Below, piece by piece: positions 26,181-34,321 of a stretch of 64,000 bases of DNA. The stretch spans positions 23,003 to 87,002 of the forward strand of contig JAVSLW010000029.1 in NCBI GenBank assembly GCA_039666455.1, in the 5' to 3' direction. This DNA is from Methanobacterium sp. (GTDB lineage Archaea > Methanobacteriota > Methanobacteria > Methanobacteriales > Methanobacteriaceae). Every line of letters begins with the position of its first letter. Position 1 is the first letter of the stretch. A program made the translations under genes and the position numbers. The notes under the pieces were generated by a model. It was not told the DNA's origin, made no database searches, and was given only the letters and a program-made list of their open reading frames with translations.

Positions 26181-26657
26181 ATGCAAAAGATCATACCATT
26201 TTTATGGTTTGAAGATAGTAAAGCTCTGGAGGCAGCTAATCTCTATACCTCCATCTTTAAAAATTCGAAAATACTGAATACCGTGCGATACGGAGAAGCC
26301 GGACCCGGTCCGGCAGGATCGGTTATGTGGGTGACCTTCCAGCTCGAAGGACAGGAATTTCACGCATTAAATGGTAATCCACAGTTCAAGTTTACAGAAG
26401 CCATATCGTTGTTTGTAAACTGCGATACCCAGGAAGAGGTGGATGAGTTGTGGGAGAAGCTTTCTGAGGGAGGAATGGAACTGGGACCAGGCTGGGTTAA
26501 GGATAAATTTGGCCTGGCCTGGCAGATCGTGCCCACCATTTTAGGAGAGTATCTAAACGATCCGGATGAGGAAAAATCCCAGAGAGTAATGCAGGCCATG
26601 ATGCAGATGAATAAACTGGATATAGAGAAGTTAAAGCAGGCTTATGAGGGAATATAG
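26181..26657 (+). CDS. PhnB-like VOC family protein
   Basis: A 158-residue vicinal-oxygen-chelate protein of the PhnB/3-demethylubiquinone methyltransferase-like group. It has KIIPFLWFEDSKALEAANLY, the VMWVTFQLEGQEFHALNGNP strand-turn and GPGWVKDKFGLAWQIVP near the end. The substrate is unknown. GAAAGGAGTGA precedes the ATG. It is bacterial in style and lies within the transferred block. Confidence 0.8.
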   Translation: MQKIIPFLWFEDSKALEAANLYTSIFKNSKILNTVRYGEAGPGPAGSVMWVTFQLEGQEFHALNGNPQFKFTEAISLFVNCDTQEEVDELWEKLSEGGMELGPGWVKDKFGLAWQIVPTILGEYLNDPDEEKSQRVMQAMMQMNKLDIEKLKQAYEGI

Positions 26658-26694
26658 TCAATTTAAAGATATTTCAATGAAATGGTGTGATTTT

Positions 26695-27156
26695 ATGGAA
26701 AAACTACATTTCTCAATAGTTATAGATGCGTCTAAACAAAAAGTATGGGAAGTAATGCTTGGGGAGGACACGTACCCCTTGTGGACTGATGTGTTTATGC
26801 CCGGTTCATATTTCGAGGGTGATTGGAGTGAGGGAAGTAAGATGCTTTTCATTGCGCCTGATGAATCGGGTAAAATTTCCGGGTCGGTGTTTCGGATAAA
26901 AGAAAATCGGCCGTACGAATTCGTCTCAATGGAAAACATTGGTATGGTGCAAGATGGGAAAGAAGATACTACAAGCAAAGAGGCGACGGTATACGCTGGT
27001 GCGCTTGAAAACTACACCTTTAAAGAGATGGATGGTAAGACTGAAGTGCTGATAGATTTAACTCCAGTAATAGATATACCAGATGATTATAAGGAAATAT
27101 ACCAAGATATGTGGCGTAAGGCCCTGCAAAAGCTCAAAAAATTGGTGGAAAAATAA
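26695..27156 (+). CDS. SRPBCC family protein (first of a tandem pair)
   Basis: 153 residues of START-like fold: FSIVIDASKQKVWEVML, YPLWTDVFMPGSYFEGDWSE, GSKMLFIAPDESGKISG. The upstream ATG at 26644 lies inside the VOC gene. The ATG at 26695 is preceded by GGTGTGAT and gives the same N-terminus as the neighbouring paralogue, so it is preferred. It is followed 15 nt later by a close paralogue of the same length. Confidence 0.75.
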   Translation: MEKLHFSIVIDASKQKVWEVMLGEDTYPLWTDVFMPGSYFEGDWSEGSKMLFIAPDESGKISGSVFRIKENRPYEFVSMENIGMVQDGKEDTTSKEATVYAGALENYTFKEMDGKTEVLIDLTPVIDIPDDYKEIYQDMWRKALQKLKKLVEK

Positions 27157-27171
27157 AAGGAGGAAAATTTT

Positions 27172-27633
27172 ATGGAAAAAATGCAATTTTCAATCGTTAT
27201 AAATGCACCTAAAGAAAAGGTCTGGAAGACCATGCTGAATAAGGATACCTATGAAAAATGGACAGACGTTTTCATGCCTGGTTCAACCTACGACGGTGAC
27301 TGGAGCGAGGGAAGTAAGATACTTTTCCTCGCACCAGATAAGTCGGGTAAAATGTCTGGAATGGTAAGCCGAATAAAGGAGAATCGTAAATACGAATATG
27401 TCTCCATTGAACATGTTGGTATTGTGTATAATGGCGAAGAGGATACATCAAGCCAGGAAGCCAAAGAATGGGCCGGATCACTTGAAAATTACACATTCAG
27501 GGATGTGGATGGTAAAACTGAACTGCAAGTAGATCTGTCTTCAGATGTTGTAAACCAGGAAATGATAGAGATGTCCGAGAAAATCTGGCCTAAAGCTCTA
27601 CAAAAGCTCAAAGAATTGGTGGAAAAGTCATAA
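27172..27633 (+). CDS. SRPBCC family protein (second of a tandem pair)
   Basis: 153 residues, clearly a duplicate of the preceding gene: FSIVINAPKEKVWKTML, DVFMPGSTYDGDWSEGSK, FLAPDKSGKMSGMV, and the same GALENYTF/GSLENYTF block. GGAGG precedes the ATG. The pair may form a heterodimer or serve different ligands; nothing in the sequence decides this. Confidence 0.78.
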   Translation: MEKMQFSIVINAPKEKVWKTMLNKDTYEKWTDVFMPGSTYDGDWSEGSKILFLAPDKSGKMSGMVSRIKENRKYEYVSIEHVGIVYNGEEDTSSQEAKEWAGSLENYTFRDVDGKTELQVDLSSDVVNQEMIEMSEKIWPKALQKLKELVEKS

Positions 27634-27692
27634 AACAACCAGATATATGCCTTCAAACGTAGATGAAAGTTAGGTACAGTGGTGAAATCTAA

Positions 27693-28115
27693 ATGAAAAA
27701 AGGAGAGGTATTACATATCACTCCTGAAAATTTACACACGAATCCTGCTTTTACCAATGTCGTTACAGTAACCGGGCATGTGAAGACTATATATATTGGA
27801 GGACAGGGTGCTGTGGATACTTCCGGTAAAATTGTAGGGAAAGGAGATATCAAACAACAGGTCTATCAGGTATTTGAAAATATACAAGAAGCTCTGAAGA
27901 TCGATGAGGCTGGATTGGAGCATATAATCAAGTGGAACGTGTACGTTGTTGAAGGCCAATCGTTGGAGGTAGGCTTTGAAGCATTCCGGGAGGTTTGGGG
28001 TAACCCACCAAATCCACCGGCCATCACCACGGTGTTCGTCTCTGGACTGGCTAACCCTGATTTCCTGGTGGAAATGGATGCAATAGCTGTTTTACCCCTG
28101 AATCCAATTGATTAA
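27693..28115 (+). CDS. RidA/YjgF-family protein
   Basis: 140 residues of the reactive-intermediate deaminase fold that hydrolyses enamines and imines. It has VKTIYIGGQGAVDTSGKIVG, QQVYQVFENIQEALK, the LEHIIKWNVYVVEG strand, and a C-terminal FLVEMDAIAVLP. The conserved active-site Arg of archetypal RidA (in the RxxxxV region) is not obvious, so it may belong to a divergent subgroup. It lies within the bacterial-type block. Confidence 0.72.
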   Translation: MKKGEVLHITPENLHTNPAFTNVVTVTGHVKTIYIGGQGAVDTSGKIVGKGDIKQQVYQVFENIQEALKIDEAGLEHIIKWNVYVVEGQSLEVGFEAFREVWGNPPNPPAITTVFVSGLANPDFLVEMDAIAVLPLNPID

Positions 28116-28183
28116 CAAATTTTCCCCTGATATCTTATTCAGATTATCTAAATGCATTAGATATGAATATAAGAGGTGATGAA

Positions 28184-28612
28184 ATGACTATGAGTCCTGA
28201 ATCACGTAGATTAGCCGGTATTCTGTTGATACTTATACCTGCTGTTGCCTGGGGAGGTGCCAGCATACTGACATTTTTAATCAGTGACCCTCAGTATATG
28301 CAAAATGCACTCCGCCGGGATCTCTGGCGAGCAGGCCATGCCCATGCCGGAGTTCTTCTTATTCTATCTCTGGTTGCCCTGCTTTATGTGGATAAAGCTA
28401 ATCTGTCGAAAAGAGCTAAGAAAGTGGCTAGAAGTGCTGTACCTATTGCAGCTATTTTAATGCCTTCAGGATTTTTTCTTTCAGTTTTAACTCCAGATGC
28501 AACCTCTCCCAACGCATTAATTTATCTGACCTATCTTGGCGGTGTTTCGTTGGTGATAGGTGTTTTACTGCTGGGTGTGGGATTGATCAGAAAACCATCT
28601 GAAGCTGGATGA
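28184..28612 (+). CDS. Four-span membrane protein of unknown function
   Basis: About 142 residues from the ATG that follows AGAGGTGATG. There are four hydrophobic helices (about 12-32, 52-72, 85-107 and 115-138) with WRAGHAHAGVLLILSLVAL in the second. The His-containing HAHAG segment recalls small integral membrane proteins of bacteria with no assigned role. No signal peptide or other domain is seen. Confidence 0.6.
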   Translation: MTMSPESRRLAGILLILIPAVAWGGASILTFLISDPQYMQNALRRDLWRAGHAHAGVLLILSLVALLYVDKANLSKRAKKVARSAVPIAAILMPSGFFLSVLTPDATSPNALIYLTYLGGVSLVIGVLLLGVGLIRKPSEAG

Positions 28613-28631
28613 AAAAATAGGAGGATGATAT

Positions 28632-28988
28632 ATGACTAAAAAGATTGAAAGTGTAACGATCGGCATTGCAGTCAAGGACGTTAAAGAGGCTACCAAGTGG
28701 TACAAGGCTTTGCTTGGCGATGTTGAAATAATGGAGCCCGATCCAGGCACCATCGAGCTAAAGTTGACAGATAATGTATGGCTACAGCTTGATGATACTG
28801 GCTACCTTGAGGTTGACGGCGGGTCAACAATTATTCGCTTCCAAACAGACGACATAGAGTCTGCCCATAAGCTGGCAAAAAGAATTACTCCTGACGTAGA
28901 GGATATTATAGTGGTTGAAGGTGTCATAAAATACTTTGATTTCAAAGACCCTGCGGGTAATCGACTGTCATATGTTCAGCTACTGTAG
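28632..28988 (+). CDS. Glyoxalase/VOC family protein
   Basis: 118 residues, a single pair of VOC half-modules: ESVTIGIAVKDVKEATKWYK at the start, a metal-site-like IELKLTDNVWLQL, and FKDPAGNRLSYVQLL at the end. The usual first His ligand (often VxH) is replaced, so metal binding is uncertain. GGAGG precedes the ATG. Confidence 0.75.
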   Translation: MTKKIESVTIGIAVKDVKEATKWYKALLGDVEIMEPDPGTIELKLTDNVWLQLDDTGYLEVDGGSTIIRFQTDDIESAHKLAKRITPDVEDIIVVEGVIKYFDFKDPAGNRLSYVQLL

Positions 28989-29027
28989 AACTGTGTAAAA
29001 GTGGATTATACTAAGGAAGTAAGATAA

Positions 29028-29302
29028 ATGGCAGCGAATAAAACGCAAACCATTATCTGGCAAGCATTGTCCTGGCCAGGTATGGGGGTTTACAGACACA
29101 CGGTCGATGGCGATATTTATGGCCATGGATTGGCGGTGGGTAAAACAGACCAGAATATTCCATTTGCTGTAGAGTATCATGTGGCATTGACAACTGATTG
29201 GAGAATCAAGGAGTATCTATCAAATCATTGTTGGATGAAAGAGAGATTAAGCTCGTGCATAAGGATCAAGAGCGGTATGATGACAAGGGCCAGCTCAACT
29301 GA
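29028..29302 (+). pseudogene. Putative glycolipid-binding protein gene, frameshifted and truncated
   Basis: The first 65 codons or so read IIWQALSWPGMGVYRHTV, GDIYGHGLAVG and FAVEYHVALTTDW, resembling the putative glycolipid-binding (PF06475) family. After WRIKE the frame is lost. A one-base shift restores VSIKSLLDEREIKLVHKDQE and ERYDDKGQLN before a stop. The rest of the family is absent, so the gene is broken by a frameshift near 29211 and a 3' truncation. Confidence 0.6.
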
Positions 29303-29303
29303 A

Positions 29304-29739
29304 AGACTTTTCATGGTGGTCAGGACTCACCATTAGAGATGCAAGAGACGCCCTCAACTTAATTAAATCAAAATTAAATCAATCAACTCATGATGGCAAG
29401 ACATATTGGTTTTTTGACTATATAAAGGTAAAAACACCAAAGTCGCCATCTGCATTATTATTATCAATTTATGATGAATACACAATTGCTTATAAAGACA
29501 GGGGAGATATCAGTGAAGCGCGAGATATTGAAAGAATGATTTCAATGGGTAATGCTTTAAATGCAGTTATTATTTTAGATGGTAAAGTGGCAGGCACCTG
29601 GAATAAATCTTTGAAGAGAAATAGAGTTGAAATCAGGCTAAATCCTTTTCGTAAATTCAGCAAAGATGAGCAAGAAGCAGTAGAATCAGAGGTTAATCGA
29701 TATAGTGAGTTTGTGGGAATTTCTGCAGTCTTGATTTAA
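29304..29739 (+). pseudogene. 5'-truncated winged-helix DNA-binding protein (HTH_42/AlkZ-like)
   Basis: An open frame without a proper start runs to the stop at 29739 and reads DFSWWSGLTIRDARDALN, LLLSIYDEYTIAYKDRGD, AVIILDGKVAGTWNKSLKR and VEIRLNPFRKFSKDEQ. This is the C-terminal half of PF06224 winged-helix proteins (bacterial DNA glycosylase-like). The N-terminal half has been replaced by the glycolipid-binding remnant. An internal ATG at 29536 could start only the last 67 residues and is unlikely to be functional. Confidence 0.6.
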
Positions 29740-29872
29740 TAAATTATCAAGATAGGTGGATATAAGCAATAAAATTAGTATTGTGGCTTTTAGACTTTGA
29801 TATGGAATAAAATTAAATTGAAAGAGAAAATAAGGGGGAATTTTAATAAAAAGTGAAGGTAATTACGCATCC

Positions 29873-30649
29873 GTGAACGGAATGAAAATGTATTATGAAG
29901 TCTCCGGCAAGGGCGATCCACTGATCGTATTGCACGGTGCTTATATGAACATAATATCAATGGGAGAAATAATCCCCCAGCTCGCCAGGACCCACAATGT
30001 CTATGCGCTCGAATTCCAGGGCCATGGTCGGACCACTGACATTGACCGCCCCATCACCTATCCGAACCTGGCAGACGATGTAGCTGCTTTTATGGACGCT
30101 GTAGGTCTTAAGAACGCTGATGTATTCGGTTATTCTGTGGGTGCTGAGGTCGGATTGCAACTCGCCATCCACTACCCAGAGAAGGTGAGCAGACTTATCG
30201 CAGCCTCAGTCGCCTACGATCTTGAAGGTTGGCAGCCGGCGTACAAGGCAGCTATCCCTCAAATGACCGTTGAGATGATTGTCAATATGCCATTCGCTGA
30301 AGACTATCGTAAGCTTGCCCCCAATCCCAATGGTTTTCGTGCACTTGTGGAGAAGATGATAGCTCTCGAAAAGGAACCGATGGCGTGGGAAGAAGATGTT
30401 AAAAAATTGAAAACCCCGGTGCTGATCATCGCTGGTGATGCTGATGTAGCAACACTCGAACATACGATAGCTATGTTTCGGTTGCTTGGTGGTGGTGTTA
30501 TGGGTGATATGGACAAGCCATTGTCGGATTCACGTCTTGCTATTATGCCGGCAACATCGCATACGGCTGTCATTACTCAGACCGATCTTTTAACTGCTTT
30601 CATTCAACCTTTTCTGAAAGGAAAAACGCCAAAAGGATTTTTTGAATAG
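29873..30649 (+). CDS. Alpha/beta hydrolase
   Basis: 258 residues from GTG 29873. The oxyanion segment IVLHGAYMN, a nucleophile elbow GYSVGAEVG (Ser), an acid in IIAGDADVATLEH, and a C-terminal His in ATSHTAVI complete the triad. The family N-terminus (KSEGNYASVNGMKMYYEV) extends nine codons upstream to an ATA at 29846. This ATA stands at the right distance from GGGGGA, so the original ATG has probably mutated. The gene may now start at ATA or poorly at GTG. It is GC-richer than its surroundings and probably acquired from bacteria. Confidence 0.75.
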   Translation: MNGMKMYYEVSGKGDPLIVLHGAYMNIISMGEIIPQLARTHNVYALEFQGHGRTTDIDRPITYPNLADDVAAFMDAVGLKNADVFGYSVGAEVGLQLAIHYPEKVSRLIAASVAYDLEGWQPAYKAAIPQMTVEMIVNMPFAEDYRKLAPNPNGFRALVEKMIALEKEPMAWEEDVKKLKTPVLIIAGDADVATLEHTIAMFRLLGGGVMGDMDKPLSDSRLAIMPATSHTAVITQTDLLTAFIQPFLKGKTPKGFFE

Positions 30650-30753
30650 ACTATAAAAGGCAGATATTATACAAACATAACAATAAATTACTAATCTCTT
30701 TTTTAGGAGATGAAATACTATTATTTTAGCTGTTGCAATCTTTTTAACTCTTA

Positions 30754-31164
30754 TTGGTAATTATTTTAGCATATATCTACAAAACAAGCTCGATTGTTGC
30801 ACCACTTGAATTTCCATCATTCGGCATTAAAAATATAAATGAAGATCGTAAAACAATCTCGCAATCACTTTTTAAAGATATAGACGTTTTATTATTGCCC
30901 GCCACTACTGATGTAACACCAAGCATTGAAAAAGGCACATCAGGAAGGCCACAGGCACTTTCAGCCGACAATACATTCTTTTGTAATTACTATGGACTGC
31001 CAGCAATAAACATACCCTGTGGGTTTAGTAAAAAGGGCTTACCCGTAGATTTACAAATCGTTAAGCCGAGACGGGTGAAAACAAAGTTTTATAGTACTGC
31101 ATCAAAAAGTAGTTATGCTTCTATAAACGAATTAAATATGTATTACGATTCATGGTACTGGTGA
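30754..31164 (+). pseudogene. Amidase (GatA-like) C-terminal fragment
   Basis: Within the frame, DVLLLPATTDVTPSIEKGT, ALSADNTFFCNYYGLPAINI and PCGFSKKGLPVDLQIV are the C-terminal part of amidase-signature enzymes. The Ser-Ser-Lys catalytic region is missing, and the tail after IVKPR does not match the family. The first 25 residues are unrelated. It is a remnant. Confidence 0.65.
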
Positions 31165-31264
31165 GCTGCGAGTACTGATTCATGACGCATTTGGTCTATC
31201 TAACTTTGGGGGTATTTGTAACTGATGCAGGGCTTAAAATGGTAAAGAGAGGTGAGTGGAGAAA

Positions 31265-32374
31265 ATGGGAAAAGAAATAGCCCGAATATGTGGTGAAGGA
31301 AAAGTTGTGATAAAAGACTCTAATTCATATTTTCTCCCCACATCTGTGGTGCGGGGATTTGAAAAAATGTTAGAGGGTAAACATCCCTTATTTGTAACTG
31401 AAGCGGTTATGAGGATATGTGGAATATGCCATGCTGCTCATGCAATTGCTTCTTGTAAGGCCTTTGAAAATGCGCTGGACATTTATCCTCCAAGGAACGG
31501 GTTAATGGGTAGAGAAGCTATAGGACTGCTAAACAGAATCCAGAGCCACTTGATACACAATCTCTTAATTCTTGAGGATTTAGTAAAGAAGAGAATAAAT
31601 GAGGATGTGACAATTCTAATATTAGATGTCCTGAAAATTGTAAATAAAATGCTGCATGAGCTTGCTGGTGCATCAACACACCCAAATAAGTTAGTTATAG
31701 GAGGTATAGGAAAAAACTGGAGCGAAAAAATTATTGAAATAAATAGAGAAAGACTGAAAGGGGCAGAAAAGTTGTATCATGAACTAAAGAGGATTGAGTC
31801 AGACGAGGTTCTGTGGACAGAAAAGGCGTTAAAATCAAAAGATGTTGAAGTGGATTTTAACTACCTTGCCTCCCACCCATTTTACGGAGATATATCTACA
31901 ATTGACATCCAAAAAATAAGTGTAGAGCCTTACAGTAAAATCTTCGAAGATGAATCTGCAAGGACTTCATCATCCATGGCCGCATTGTATGGGGGAGAAC
32001 CTGTTGAGGTTGGGCCCAGAGCAAGGCTACGAACCTATAGGGATTTTTCAAATAGAAGCATGATTGGGCTGCAGATTGCTAGATTTGAGGAAATAAGCTC
32101 TGCATTTAATAGAATAGATAAGGTTTTTCAGGAGATAGACCCCACCACCCCCTTTAAGATAGAGAGATTTATATTTAAAAAAGGATATGGTGCTGGAGTA
32201 TATGAGGCGCCCAGAGGGATTCTAATTCATAAGGTCTGGTTGGATAAGGAGGGAAGAGTTGAAAAATATAATATCGTTGTTCCAACCATGTTCAATCTTC
32301 CTTTAATAAATAAAATGGGGAGTGAATTTGGAATAAGACTGTTCGATCCGTATATAACATGTGCTTCACATTAG
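31265..32374 (+). CDS. Divergent F420-reducing [NiFe] hydrogenase large subunit-like protein
   Basis: About 369 residues, homologous to FrhA but shorter than the usual 400 or so. The first nickel-binding motif is intact: RICGICHAAHA. The C-terminal motif reads FDPYITCASH and then stops, where the family has DPCxxCxxH plus a cleavable extension. One Ni cysteine is thus Tyr, and no peptide is left for a maturation protease. Near the start, RICGEG stands where the family has RIEGHG, so the conserved Glu is Cys. GAGGTGA precedes ATG 31265. It is followed at once by frhG- and frhB-like genes; frhD, the protease gene, is absent. Confidence 0.82.
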   Translation: MGKEIARICGEGKVVIKDSNSYFLPTSVVRGFEKMLEGKHPLFVTEAVMRICGICHAAHAIASCKAFENALDIYPPRNGLMGREAIGLLNRIQSHLIHNLLILEDLVKKRINEDVTILILDVLKIVNKMLHELAGASTHPNKLVIGGIGKNWSEKIIEINRERLKGAEKLYHELKRIESDEVLWTEKALKSKDVEVDFNYLASHPFYGDISTIDIQKISVEPYSKIFEDESARTSSSMAALYGGEPVEVGPRARLRTYRDFSNRSMIGLQIARFEEISSAFNRIDKVFQEIDPTTPFKIERFIFKKGYGAGVYEAPRGILIHKVWLDKEGRVEKYNIVVPTMFNLPLINKMGSEFGIRLFDPYITCASH

Positions 32375-32384
32375 GTGATGATAT

Positions 32385-33056
32385 ATGGGTAAATTAGATA
32401 TATCCCATATTGATATTGGAGGATGCGAAGGGTGTTCAATTTCTGTGTACATGGCTTTGATTAAAACCAAAAATATCAATTTTTACAGTAAATTCCGGGG
32501 AAATTTTGTCCTGAAAGATGAGGGAATTGCCATAGTAAGTGGGTCAATATGTATGGACACTCAAGAAAAGGTGGAGTTACTTAAAGAAATACGAATGAAA
32601 AGCAGTGTATTGGTTGCATTTGGTTCATGTTCTGCTCTTGGAGGTATAACAAGATATTGTAAGGGAGGTCAGCAACCAAAACCAGATCATATGACTTTTA
32701 GACGGATTAATAAGATTGTGGACGTTGATTATGCAGTACCGGGATGTCCGCCTCCACCACAGTTTTTAATACAGTTCATTAACCTGTTTGTTTCGGGAAA
32801 ACAATCAAAATTTATTCAGATTTTCAGATCAATAGCAGAAATTAAGAAATTAAGCGGTTTAGATTTAATAGATAACATAGTTTTACAAAATATATGTATA
32901 GGTTGTGGTGCATGTGTTCTTTCATGTCCCACTGATGCCCTGCGCATTATAGAGGGGATGCCAGACCTGATTCTTGAAAAATGTATAAGATGTGGAATAT
33001 GTTATGTTAGATGCCCGATAGGTAACAAATTGCTGTTAAGAGGGTGTTTGAAGTGA
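32385..33056 (+). CDS. F420-reducing hydrogenase small (gamma) subunit-like protein
   Basis: 223 residues similar to FrhG. The ligands of the proximal [4Fe-4S] cluster are all present: GGCEGCSIS, the Cys in AFGSCSALGG and the Cys in VPGCPPPP. Two ferredoxin motifs follow: CIGCGACVLSCPTDAL and CIRCGICYVRCPIG. Electron transfer capacity thus looks complete, in contrast to the altered large subunit. AGGTGATG lies before the ATG, 10 nt after the previous gene. The three genes form an operon. Confidence 0.85.
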   Translation: MGKLDISHIDIGGCEGCSISVYMALIKTKNINFYSKFRGNFVLKDEGIAIVSGSICMDTQEKVELLKEIRMKSSVLVAFGSCSALGGITRYCKGGQQPKPDHMTFRRINKIVDVDYAVPGCPPPPQFLIQFINLFVSGKQSKFIQIFRSIAEIKKLSGLDLIDNIVLQNICIGCGACVLSCPTDALRIIEGMPDLILEKCIRCGICYVRCPIGNKLLLRGCLK

Positions 33057-33844
33057 TACTTGAACAGTACATGAACAAACCTTTAGACGAGTATATAAAT
33101 GTGTACGTGGTTGAACCTGGGGAAAAATATGGTGGCGTAATTACAGCGTGTCTATGCTACCTCCTGAACAAGGGTTTTATAGATGGAGTTGTCTCTACAG
33201 AAAGAGAAGGGATAAAAGGGAAGATAGTAACTGCAAAAACTGAACAGGAAATAATATCTTCTTCTGGCAGTGTATGGCACGTGGTGCCCTATACTTTAAA
33301 GATGAGAGAAACTATTGAAAATGAAGGCCTATACAAACTGGCAATTGTCGGTCTTCCATGTCAGATAGATTTTCTAAGGCAGATGAAAATATTCCCCCTG
33401 ACCGAAGCCTGCTTTGGCCAGAGACTAAATTTCTTAATTTCCCTATTCTGCTACGGAACTTTTGCCAGGGAAAGCGTGCTTAATTACATAAATGAAAAAT
33501 ATGATATCGAACCCTTGTCGATCAGGGAGATAAAAATCACAGATAAATATTTACACGTAATCGGAAAAAAGCAGGTGGAGATTCCGATAGAAAATCTTTC
33601 TAAATATTTACATGGTGGCTGTTTATTCTGTCCAGATTATACAGGTTCAGCTTCTGATTTATCAGTTGGAATTGTTGAAAAGAAAACCATTGTAATTGTA
33701 AGAACCAAAGAAATGGATGACCTGATTAAAGATGCTGCTGTCCTTGGCTACATAAGTATTCATGAAGCCGATGAAAAAATTATTGATAAGATACGAAGAA
33801 AAGCAGTGCAAAAAATAAATAGGGCAAGATCATCAGCAATTTAA
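33053..33844 (+). CDS. F420-reducing hydrogenase beta subunit-like protein (F420-binding flavoprotein)
   Basis: About 263 residues of the FrhB/FdhB family, which carries FAD and an iron-sulfur cluster and reduces coenzyme F420. Family segments are seen: KYGGVITACLCYLLNKGFI, KLAIVGLPCQIDFLRQMK, CYGTFARESVLNYI and GGCLFCPDYTGSASDLSVG. GTG 33053 overlaps the frhG-like stop (GTGA) and has GAGGGTG upstream, so it is preferred to GTG 33044. Its presence indicates that the complex still exchanges electrons with F420. Confidence 0.82.
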   Translation: MILEQYMNKPLDEYINVYVVEPGEKYGGVITACLCYLLNKGFIDGVVSTEREGIKGKIVTAKTEQEIISSSGSVWHVVPYTLKMRETIENEGLYKLAIVGLPCQIDFLRQMKIFPLTEACFGQRLNFLISLFCYGTFARESVLNYINEKYDIEPLSIREIKITDKYLHVIGKKQVEIPIENLSKYLHGGCLFCPDYTGSASDLSVGIVEKKTIVIVRTKEMDDLIKDAAVLGYISIHEADEKIIDKIRRKAVQKINRARSSAI

Positions 33845-33895
33845 GAATAACTGAAAGTAATCTGCAGCCAGAAATCATTTGCAAAAAGTAATTCA

Positions 33896-34273
33896 TTAAC
33901 CTTTAGCAACACCCTCCAGGTAGAGCTCATACCTGGGCCTGAAAAGCTCAAACTCTTTAGCTGTTTTTATAGCAATATCATATAGGAGATCCTCATCTTT
34001 AAAGTGCAGTACCTTACCCTCCCTTAAAACCCTCTTTCTTATATACAGGGGCAGATCCTGGAACACCTGGACATCCAGACCTTCCCTTTGAGAGTATTTG
34101 ATTCTCTTATCAAAACCCTCTGATACTTTATCAGGAAACATAACCATACACAAATCAACATCTCCAGCAACCTCACCTCTTGCGTAACTGCCAAAGAGTA
34201 TAAGTGCCAAAATATCCCGGTCCTTTTTGATTTTTTCTTTAAAGCTTTCAAGGATCATGTCCATGTTTTTCAT
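33896..34273 (-). CDS. mntA: MntA-like nucleotidyltransferase antitoxin
   Basis: A 125-residue minimal nucleotidyltransferase with LALILFGSYARGEVAGDVDL. MntA-type antitoxins silence a HEPN toxin by adding AMP to it. The spacing between GS and DxD is 8 residues, shorter than the usual 10 or so, so activity should be tested. The gene lies 48 nt downstream of the HEPN gene in the usual toxin-first order. Starts at 34273 and 34264 are both possible. Confidence 0.78.
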   Translation of the reverse strand: MKNMDMILESFKEKIKKDRDILALILFGSYARGEVAGDVDLCMVMFPDKVSEGFDKRIKYSQREGLDVQVFQDLPLYIRKRVLREGKVLHFKDEDLLYDIAIKTAKEFELFRPRYELYLEGVAKG

Positions 34274-34321
34274 TCCAGTTCCCCTTTTTTAAAAGTATTA
34301 TTTGATAATTCAACTTCAATT

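Noticed and set aside
30700..30810. Small hydrophobic peptide before the amidase fragment
   Set aside because: No start codon in the hydrophobic frame and a stop soon after; likely a further scrap of decayed DNA that cannot be assigned.
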